DNA from: Giesbergeria anulus | GTDB lineage: Bacteria > Pseudomonadota > Gammaproteobacteria > Burkholderiales > Burkholderiaceae_C | Direction: 5' to 3' | Length of the DNA: 64,000 bases | NCBI RefSeq assembly: GCF_900111115.1 | Contig: NZ_FOGD01000001.1 | Span: forward strand, 304,910 to 368,909 | Shown: piece after piece, positions 57,744 through 64,000 of the stretch | Layout of the letters: each line of letters starts with the position of its first letter | Position numbering within the stretch: position 1 is the stretch's first letter | Made by a program: the position numbers and the translations under genes | Notes under the pieces: model-generated | Told to the model about the DNA's origin: nothing | The model's input: only the letters and a program-made list of their open reading frames with translations | Databases searched by the model: none

Positions 57744-60320
57744 ATGATGTTTTTTGCGAACTTGGCCTTTTATTACATACGATTTTTCTGCTTATTTTTT
57801 CTTGTTGTAAGTATTAATTTTTTTATCACAACAAATTCTTTTGCAGAAATTTCAAATGAATCTACTACTAAAATTTATGGTTATATTGAATCCAATCAAT
57901 ACAACCCAGAATCCAGTTCAATCCATATTGTCGGCTGGGCATTTAATGATAAAATACAACGCAATGCAATAGATTTTGAAATTCAAATTGATGGCCAGCC
58001 GGTAAAAAATAAGAATTTTTCCACAACGGTGCGCAACGATCTTGTTCAGCACTTTGGCACTCCTGCGGCGCAACAAGCAGGATTTACCCTAGATGCAGAA
58101 ACTTCTGCACCGCTATATCCAGGCCGTCACCAACTTTCTATTACAGCAAAATTTGATAATTCAAGCTCCTTGCCATTAACTTTTTTATCTGGCCAACCTG
58201 CTACTTTTTCCATTCAAAGTCCAAGCACCCCCAGACGGCATTGGGTTCTTGCAGGCATTCTTACTATCACGATAGGATTTTTGCTTTTTAATTTTCGCTC
58301 GAATATCTGGGAGAGAATAGGGATATTTGTTTCTCAAAATCAACGCGGATTAGCATTTTCGTTACTCGGCATCTTTGTTGCGTTGGTAAGTTTAGGCATC
58401 ACTGGGTCTTCGGTACAACTTTTACTAGGTAAGAAGGGAGATGCTAGCACTCCATTTTTGAATACAGAGAGTGCAGTACAGCGCTTGCTTTTAAAACCAC
58501 GACCGATACGTTCAGACGAATGGCGGGTAATGGCTCCAAATGCCTTGGCACAAGTCAATCATCACCCTCCATTTCCAATTATTAACCAAAATATAGGATT
58601 GGAAGGCCAAAACATGCTGATTATTGGCATGACTGGTGTTCCGGTCTGGCACCCCTCAAGCATCAGTCGTCCTGCAACATGGGGCTTTTTCTTTCTACCG
58701 TTAAGCCAAGCACTCAGTTGGCACTGGTTCTTTCCTATTTTTTCTTGCCTGTTAGCTCTTTGGGGATTACTCAATCTTTTCATACCAGAGCGATCTGGAC
58801 GTAATCTTGCTGCTTCTGCATTATTTTGCCTAGCACCTTATGCTGCTGGCTGGTCACATTGGCCGCTTTATACGGTTTTCTTTCCTACTGCTGCCGTTTT
58901 ATTAACCATCCAAATATCTCAACTGCATAGCAAATGGAGTATCTACTGGCGATCTATCGTTTTGGGTGTTTTGTTAGCGGGTTTTGCTCTTATATTGTAT
59001 CCACCCTGGCAAATAACAGTCGCCAGCTTATATGCGACTCTATTTCTTTCTTATATTATAGAGCAGCGACTTAAATTAAAATTCAACAAACATACTTTTG
59101 CAGCATTTGCCATAGCATCTCTGCTGTGTACTTTCATTATTTTTCTTTGGTGGGTAGACGCACGTGATGCTATACAAGCCATGCGCAACACTGTTTACCC
59201 AGGTCAACGGGCTGCTTTGCATGGTGGGGATCAGTCATGGCTTTTATTGTTTCGAGGCAACAGTAACCTCGATACACTAAGCCACTTAAAAATTAGTAAA
59301 TTTAATGAGAGTGAATTTAGTTCTTATATGGTTCTAATAATTCCCTTGTTAGCATTTTCTATTTTTAGCATTTATAAAAAATCAGCCCGATGGACGTTAT
59401 GGTCAGGGTGGCTAATTTTTGTTACATTTCTCCTTGTATTTTATATGTTAGGAGTTCCTGTTTGGTTTGCAAAAGCTATTTTTTGGGATGTAGTTCCATC
59501 TTTAAGACTAGATCTTGCTTTGGGGTTAAGTTGCACCTTTGCCTTGGCTTTTGTCGAATATCAATGGACTGCACCAAAATCGACTTCTATTATCTTAGCT
59601 GGAATCAGCATGCTACTTGCATTGGCAGGATTAATTTTTATTCCGATTGAATTTTATTCCTCAGCCTCTTCCTTGTTTGTTGGCAGTGTAGTAATCTGTA
59701 TATTTTTGATGTCATACTGGTTGCTTCGTGGCCATATAGCACAGGCCATCGCTCTAAATATAGCCATTTATATACTAGCTACAGTTAGTTTCCATCCCAC
59801 ATCTATTGCACCAAAACATGTTTTCATTGATAAAGAAGTTGAAAAATTTATCCAAAAATCAGAAAATAGTAGTGTGCGCAACCGTGTTTTGGTAATCAGC
59901 GACACTACTGCAGAGCCAATGTCTCTGTTCGCGGCAGGCGTCCCTGTCATCAACGGTACTTTTTATTATCCTCAGTTTACGTTTTGGCATAATCTCAAAA
60001 TAGCAGCCTCTGAAATCAACACCATCAATAGATACCAGCATTTGACCTTTAAACTTGACGGCACACAAGATAATCCATTTGGTTATCTTGTGCACTCACC
60101 AGCACTAGATGCTGTGCAAATAACTTTAGATGCCACGCGCTTTGATTTTTCTACCACTGGTGCCGAAGTGCTCACTGCACCTGAAAAACACCTGAACGCA
60201 TTGAAATCCAACGCGCAATTACACCATCTCGGCAACCATCAAGGCTGGTCTTGGTATGCCGTAAAATCTTCCGCTATCACCAAACCAAGCGACCTAAAAG
60301 GTCTCAACGTTGTCCGGTGA
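57744..60320 (+). CDS. Large polytopic membrane protein, possible glycosyl/acyl transferase
   Basis: An 858-aa protein I cannot assign to a named family. It has an N-terminal hydrophobic segment, then an extracytoplasmic beta-rich domain (about 35-160, IYGYIESNQYNPESSSIHIVGWAF). At least ten membrane helices span about 170-680, and a C-terminal soluble domain follows (about 690-858). The layout of many helices plus a large periplasmic C-terminus resembles GtrC-like or GT-C-fold sugar transferases. It follows the flippase gene by 7 bp. Start ATG 57744 is followed at once by another ATG; no good ribosome site is seen. Strongly AT-rich, suggesting transfer. Function inferred only from context. 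Confidence 0.7.
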   Translation: MMFFANLAFYYIRFFCLFFLVVSINFFITTNSFAEISNESTTKIYGYIESNQYNPESSSIHIVGWAFNDKIQRNAIDFEIQIDGQPVKNKNFSTTVRNDLVQHFGTPAAQQAGFTLDAETSAPLYPGRHQLSITAKFDNSSSLPLTFLSGQPATFSIQSPSTPRRHWVLAGILTITIGFLLFNFRSNIWERIGIFVSQNQRGLAFSLLGIFVALVSLGITGSSVQLLLGKKGDASTPFLNTESAVQRLLLKPRPIRSDEWRVMAPNALAQVNHHPPFPIINQNIGLEGQNMLIIGMTGVPVWHPSSISRPATWGFFFLPLSQALSWHWFFPIFSCLLALWGLLNLFIPERSGRNLAASALFCLAPYAAGWSHWPLYTVFFPTAAVLLTIQISQLHSKWSIYWRSIVLGVLLAGFALILYPPWQITVASLYATLFLSYIIEQRLKLKFNKHTFAAFAIASLLCTFIIFLWWVDARDAIQAMRNTVYPGQRAALHGGDQSWLLLFRGNSNLDTLSHLKISKFNESEFSSYMVLIIPLLAFSIFSIYKKSARWTLWSGWLIFVTFLLVFYMLGVPVWFAKAIFWDVVPSLRLDLALGLSCTFALAFVEYQWTAPKSTSIILAGISMLLALAGLIFIPIEFYSSASSLFVGSVVICIFLMSYWLLRGHIAQAIALNIAIYILATVSFHPTSIAPKHVFIDKEVEKFIQKSENSSVRNRVLVISDTTAEPMSLFAAGVPVINGTFYYPQFTFWHNLKIAASEINTINRYQHLTFKLDGTQDNPFGYLVHSPALDAVQITLDATRFDFSTTGAEVLTAPEKHLNALKSNAQLHHLGNHQGWSWYAVKSSAITKPSDLKGLNVVR

Positions 60321-60368
60321 TGCAGCGCTACCAGCTTTCTTTTCTGTGACGGTTCTCTTCCGGTTTCC

Positions 60369-62360
60369 ATGATCCTCCTCAAAAACGTCATCCTGCGTCG
60401 CAGTGCCAAAGTCCTGCTCAATAGCGTCAATGCCACCATCAATCCCGGCGAGCATGTCGGTTTGGTGGGGCGCAACGGCGCTGGTAAATCCAGCCTGTTT
60501 GCCCTGCTCAATGGCTCACTGCACGAAGACGGCGGCGACTTTAATATTCCAGCGCAGTGGCGCATGGCCCAAGTGGCTCAAAACATGCCCGAAACCGACG
60601 AGTCGGCCACCGATTTTGTCGTTGCTGGAGACACCCGTTTGGCCGATGCCCAAACCCAACTGACCCAAGCTGAAGAATCTGGCGATGGCATGGCCATTGC
60701 CCATGCCTATACCGACCTGCACGATGCAGGCGTGCATGATGCTGTGCCCCGCGCCCAAGCGTTGATTTTGGGCTTAGGCTTTAAGGTGTCAGAGTTAAAT
60801 AACCCTGTCAATAGCTTCTCTGGCGGCTGGCGGATGCGTCTGCAACTGGCCCGCGCCCTGATGTGCCCGTCTGACCTGTTGCTGCTCGATGAGCCCACCA
60901 ACCACTTGGACTTGGATGCACTGGTCTGGCTCGAAGCGTGGCTCAAGCGCTACGAAGGCACGATGATCGTCATCAGCCACGACCGCGAGTTTCTCGATGC
61001 CGTAACGAATGTCACGATGCACATCGACAATGCCCAGCTCACACGTTACGGCGGCAATTACAGCAAGTTTGAAGAACTGCGCTCGCAACAGCTCGAATTG
61101 CAACAAGCCAGCTTTTCTAAGCAGCAAGACAAAATCGCCCACCTGCAAAAGTTTATTGACCGCTTCAAGGCCAAGGCCAGCAAGGCCAAGCAAGCGCAAA
61201 GCCGGGTTAAGGCGCTGGAGCGTATGGAAAAAATCGCCCCCGTGCTGGCCGATGCCGACTTTACCTTCGAGTTCAAAGAGCCGCAAAACCTGCCCAACCC
61301 AATGCTAGCGGTTACCGATGCCTCGTTTGGCTATCGCGCCGAAGATGGCAGCGAAACTGCCATCTTGCACAAGGTCAGCCGCAGCGTGCTGGCAGGCCAG
61401 CGCATTGGTATTTTGGGTGCCAACGGGCAAGGTAAATCCACCTTGGTCAAAACCATTGCCCGCACCATGACACCGCTGGCTGGTACCGTCACCGAAGGCA
61501 AGGGCTTATCGATTGGCTATTTTGCCCAGCAAGAGCTGGATGTGCTGCGCCCGCACGAAAACCCGCTAGAGCACATGATCCGCTTAGCCAAAGAGCTAGG
61601 GCCGCAAAGCCGCGAACCGAGCCGGGAGCAGGATTTGCGCAATTTCTTGGGCACGTTCAACTTCAATGGCGACATGGTTAAGCAAAGCGTGGGCAGCATG
61701 AGCGGTGGCGAAAAAGCCCGTCTCGTACTGGCCATGATTGTCTGGCAACGCCCCAATCTGCTGCTGCTCGATGAGCCCACCAACCACTTGGATTTAGCCA
61801 CCCGCGAGGCGCTATCGATGGCGCTCAACGAGTTTGAAGGCACCGTGATGCTGGTCAGCCACGACCGTGCCTTGCTACGCGCCGTGTGCGATGAGTTCTG
61901 GATGGTAGGCCGGGGCGCTGTTGGGCCATTTGATGGTGATCTGGACGATTACCAGCGCTACCTGCTCGATGAAGCCAAGCGCCAGCGCGAACTGGCCAAA
62001 CAGGAAGCAAAGCAAGAGGCCAGACAAGAGGTGGCCCCTGCCGCCAAAGCAGCGATCACCAGCGCCGAAGCCGACACCGCCAAAACCCCTGACCCGCGTG
62101 AGCAGCGCAAGCAAGAAGCCCAACTGCGCCAACAATTGGCGCAGAAGCTGCGCCCGTTCAAACGCGAACTAGAACAGGTTGAGCAGCGCATGGCTACGCT
62201 AGGCACGGAGCGCAGCAACCTAGAACACCGCATGACCCAGCCTCTGGCCCCGGCAGACATTGCCGAGGTAGGCCGCAAGCTCAAAGCCTGCAACGATGAA
62301 ATCGGTAGCCTAGAAGAGCGTTGGCTCGAACTATCAGCACAGATCGAAGCACACAGCTAA
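60369..62360 (+). CDS. ABC-F family ATPase (YheS-like)
   Basis: The 663-aa protein has two ABC ATPase domains on one chain and no membrane part. Walker A motifs are GRNGAGKSS (near 36) and GANGQGKST (near 352). Signatures are NSFSGGWRMRLQLARAL and GSMSGGEKARLVLAM. Walker B blocks are LLLLDEPTNHLDLDAL and LLLLDEPTNHLDLATR. The inter-domain linker is charged (FIDRFKAKASKAKQAQSRVKALER), and the C-terminus is a long coiled coil. ABC-F proteins act on ribosomes; this one is closest to YheS. GC returns to local normal here, marking the end of the AT-rich island. Confidence 0.9.
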   Translation: MILLKNVILRRSAKVLLNSVNATINPGEHVGLVGRNGAGKSSLFALLNGSLHEDGGDFNIPAQWRMAQVAQNMPETDESATDFVVAGDTRLADAQTQLTQAEESGDGMAIAHAYTDLHDAGVHDAVPRAQALILGLGFKVSELNNPVNSFSGGWRMRLQLARALMCPSDLLLLDEPTNHLDLDALVWLEAWLKRYEGTMIVISHDREFLDAVTNVTMHIDNAQLTRYGGNYSKFEELRSQQLELQQASFSKQQDKIAHLQKFIDRFKAKASKAKQAQSRVKALERMEKIAPVLADADFTFEFKEPQNLPNPMLAVTDASFGYRAEDGSETAILHKVSRSVLAGQRIGILGANGQGKSTLVKTIARTMTPLAGTVTEGKGLSIGYFAQQELDVLRPHENPLEHMIRLAKELGPQSREPSREQDLRNFLGTFNFNGDMVKQSVGSMSGGEKARLVLAMIVWQRPNLLLLDEPTNHLDLATREALSMALNEFEGTVMLVSHDRALLRAVCDEFWMVGRGAVGPFDGDLDDYQRYLLDEAKRQRELAKQEAKQEARQEVAPAAKAAITSAEADTAKTPDPREQRKQEAQLRQQLAQKLRPFKRELEQVEQRMATLGTERSNLEHRMTQPLAPADIAEVGRKLKACNDEIGSLEERWLELSAQIEAHS

Positions 62361-62370
62361 AGCAAAAAAA

Positions 62371-62397
62371 GGCCCGGTTTTCCGGGCCAATTTTTTT
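62371..62397 (+). terminator. Intrinsic terminator after the ABC-F gene
   Basis: GGCCCGG and CCGGGCC form a perfect 7-bp GC-rich stem around TTTT, followed by AA and a run of seven T. It lies 10 bp after the stop codon. The A-run before the stem gives it some reverse activity too. Confidence 0.92.
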
Positions 62398-62472
62398 GTT
62401 ACTGGCTGTCAACGCGGCCACATTGCCGTGCGTTGAAGGAGCATCACAGACACTTTTGCAGAGCAAACCACC

Positions 62473-62547
62473 ATGAACTCCTTCACTATCCTTGCAGCTT
62501 GGCCTGAAGACGAACGCGACCGCAAGCGCGCTCCCAGCCGTCTCTAA
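62473..62547 (+). CDS. Possible 24-residue small protein
   Basis: A short frame starts MNSFTILAAWPEDERDRK and ends KRAPSRL. Its hydrophobic start and strongly charged second half look non-random. GAAGGAG lies about 30 nt upstream, too far to serve as its ribosome site. It sits between two strong terminators and so may be part of a separate short transcript. No family is recognised and coding is unproven. Confidence 0.35.
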   Translation: MNSFTILAAWPEDERDRKRAPSRL

Positions 62548-62574
62548 AGTACGTGTTTGGGGTTGCCCATGAAA

Positions 62575-62606
62575 AAACCCCGCCAGAATGAAGCGGGGTT
62601 TTTTGT
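62575..62606. terminator. Bidirectional terminator between small gene and phbB
   Basis: AAAAACCCCGC, a 9-nt loop and GCGGGGTTTTTT form a strong stem with T-runs in both directions. It can end the plus-strand small transcript and the minus-strand phbB transcript, whose stop is about 20 bp away. Confidence 0.9.
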
Positions 62607-62626
62607 GATTCAGTCCTAAAGACCGA

Positions 62627-63364
62627 TCAGCTCATGTGCAGGCCACCGTTGACCGAGAACTCGGCACCAGTAGCGTAGCCGCCTTCTTCCGAAGCCAGCC
62701 AAGCAATGATCGAAGCGATCTCGCTGGGTTTGCCCAAGCGTTTGACGGGCACAGTAGCCACAATCTTTTCCAACACGTCAGGACGGATGGCATTGACCAT
62801 ATCGGTACCGATGTAGCCAGGGCTGACGGTATTAACGGTCACGCCCTTGGTGGCCATTTCTTGAGCCAAGGCCATCGAGAAGCCATGCATACCGGCCTTA
62901 GCAGCCGAATAGTTGGTTTGGCCCGATTGACCCTTTTCGCCGTTAACCGACGAAATGTTGATGATACGGCCCCAGCCCTTTTCTACCATGTCACCCACCA
63001 CTTGCTTGGTGACGTTGAACATGCTGTTCAGGTTGGTTTCAATCACTTGATCCCAGCCTTCACGGGTCATTTTCAGGAACATGCGGTCGCGGGTGATACC
63101 AGCGTTGTTGACCAGCACATCAATGCTGCCATGCTCGGCCTTGGCTTTGGCAAAAGCCTCCACGGTGGAATCCCAGTCACCCACATTGCCTACCGAGGCG
63201 TAGAAAGTGAAACCGAGTTCTTTTTGCTCGGCCAGCCACTTGGCATGGTCACGGGTAGGGCCGCAACCGGCAATGACGGTAAAACCATCTTTGTGCAGAC
63301 GCTGGCAAATGGCGGTACCGATGCCACCCATACCACCAGTGACGTATGCTACTTTTTGACTCAT
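62627..63364 (-). CDS. phbB: Acetoacetyl-CoA reductase
   Basis: PhbB reduces acetoacetyl-CoA to (R)-3-hydroxybutyryl-CoA with NADPH for polyhydroxybutyrate synthesis. The 245-aa SDR enzyme has the cofactor motif VTGGMGGIGTAICQRL, NNAGITRD, the catalytic Ser in ISSVNGEKGQSGQTNYSAAK with Tyr and Lys, and the C-terminal ATGAEFSVNGGLHMS typical of PhaB/PhbB. AAGGAG lies 10 nt upstream. No PHB synthase is adjacent. It has its own terminator. Confidence 0.95.
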   Translation of the reverse strand: MSQKVAYVTGGMGGIGTAICQRLHKDGFTVIAGCGPTRDHAKWLAEQKELGFTFYASVGNVGDWDSTVEAFAKAKAEHGSIDVLVNNAGITRDRMFLKMTREGWDQVIETNLNSMFNVTKQVVGDMVEKGWGRIINISSVNGEKGQSGQTNYSAAKAGMHGFSMALAQEMATKGVTVNTVSPGYIGTDMVNAIRPDVLEKIVATVPVKRLGKPSEIASIIAWLASEEGGYATGAEFSVNGGLHMS

Positions 63365-63487
63365 ATTTTCATGCTCCTTGTGAATAATTATGTAAACAGG
63401 GTCTCGCCCCCACTGTACCGAAGATTTGCGACAACGCAGTGAAGGTAAACACGGTATTGGGACATTTTTTGCACCTCAGGCCACGCC

Positions 63488-64000
63488 CTACGCCAGCGGC
63501 AGGCTTTCCCAACCGGGCCGGGCAAACCAAAAGCCTTGTTGGTAGCGTATGCCTACCGAAGACAGGTAGGCCGATTCTTGCGCCGTTTCTACGCCCTCAG
63601 CCACCATATCAATGCTCAGGCGTGAACACACCAAGGCAATGCCGCAGACAATGGCTTGGCGCACCGGGTCTTGGTCAACGTTGCGGATTAGCTCCATATC
63701 GAGCTTGAGCACATGGGGCTGAAAACGCACCAGCATATTCAGGCCCGCATAGCCCGCACCAAAATCGTCGATAGCTGTGATCAAGCCACAGCGGCGGTAT
63801 TCATTAAAAATGGATTGCAGGTGCTCGCCATTGCTCAGAGGCTCACCCTCCGTCACCTCAAACATGATCCGGTCGTGCGGGAAATTGAACTCAGCAGCCG
63901 CCTGCATGGTGGCGCGAATGCAGGTTTCGGCCCGATAGACGGCGTTGGGCAGAAAATTGATGCTCAAGCGGCAATCGGGGAGCTTGGCTAAACCCAAGCT
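63488..64000 (-). CDS. EAL-domain phosphodiesterase, partial (cut by right edge)
   Basis: Only the C-terminal 170 or so residues are in the window; the frame is open at the right edge and the EAL motif itself lies outside. Visible parts are the SINFLPNAVY strand, FEVTEGEP (equivalent of ExxE), AIDDFGAGYAGLNML with the catalytic DDFG block and Lys in HVLKLDMELI. AEGVET and YQQGFWFARP follow. These are the c-di-GMP phosphodiesterase active-site residues expected in this half. Any N-terminal sensory domain cannot be seen. Confidence 0.9.
   Translation of the reverse strand, partial: SLGLAKLPDCRLSINFLPNAVYRAETCIRATMQAAAEFNFPHDRIMFEVTEGEPLSNGEHLQSIFNEYRRCGLITAIDDFGAGYAGLNMLVRFQPHVLKLDMELIRNVDQDPVRQAIVCGIALVCSRLSIDMVAEGVETAQESAYLSSVGIRYQQGFWFARPGWESLPLA

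Noticed and set aside
1-64000. tRNA, rRNA, insertion sequences or prophage genes
   Set aside because: None was recognised; no transposase or integrase motifs and no cloverleaf-like stretch were seen by eye. A dedicated tRNA scan was not possible.

Overview
The window looks like a chromosomal segment of a motile betaproteobacterium, probably Burkholderiales/Comamonadaceae. The basis is the dapC-dapD-pilU-like-dapE-prmB order, ribF-ileS-lspA, a PHB-type acetoacetyl-CoA reductase and moderately GC-rich coding. This is inferred from gene content only; no database search was possible.

Layout. 1-9226: a complete type I-F CRISPR-Cas locus read on the minus strand (cas1, cas2-3, then csy1-csy2-csy3-csy4), ending in a leader and the first repeat of an array that runs off the left edge. 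Between cas3 and csy1 lies the most interesting object here. It is a plus-strand mini-array of two degenerate repeats (4427-4505) whose spacer-like segment has an 11-nt seed. That seed matches, 10 of 11, a CC-PAM-flanked site inside the likely csy1 promoter. This is the architecture expected of a crRNA-like autorepressor (CreR-type) of the Csy operon. A truncated higA-like antitoxin relic sits beside it.

9353-26429: mostly housekeeping genes. They include a succinate-semialdehyde dehydrogenase, a PhnD-like binding protein with a PAS histidine kinase, purN, yceH, a His/Pro-rich sensor with its OmpR-type regulator, a six-EF-hand protein, a bestrophin, ribF, ileS, lspA, a DMT transporter, a PilZ protein and a 2OG-Fe dioxygenase. 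The last 45 bp of yceH recur 3.2 kb downstream at the bestrophin 3' end. This suggests that the two-component/EF-hand block was inserted between an originally convergent yceH/bestrophin pair.

26770-33314: a probable operon of a CarH-like B12-binding MerR regulator, a CheB-CheR-PAS fusion and a PAS-GGDEF-EAL protein, which may link light or cobalamin sensing to chemotaxis and c-di-GMP. It is followed by a universal stress protein, a truncated haemoglobin and an FtsX-type permease.

36924-50870: a chemosensory cluster. A decayed receiver gene comes first, then a soluble receptor with two signalling modules, a triple-CheW protein, CheB, a HEAT-repeat protein, CheR, CheY, CheA, a STAS-like protein, a second CheY, a membrane MCP-like protein and a ParA-type ATPase. 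A convergent MCP with a C-terminal Cache-like domain closes the cluster.

51001-64000: lysine/peptidoglycan precursor genes (dapC, dapD, dapE), a PilU-like ATPase and prmB. Next is an AT-rich three-gene glycosyl-transfer island (GT2, small EMR-like flippase, large polytopic membrane protein). Then come an ABC-F ATPase, two strong terminators bracketing a possible small gene, phbB, and a partial EAL protein cut by the right edge.
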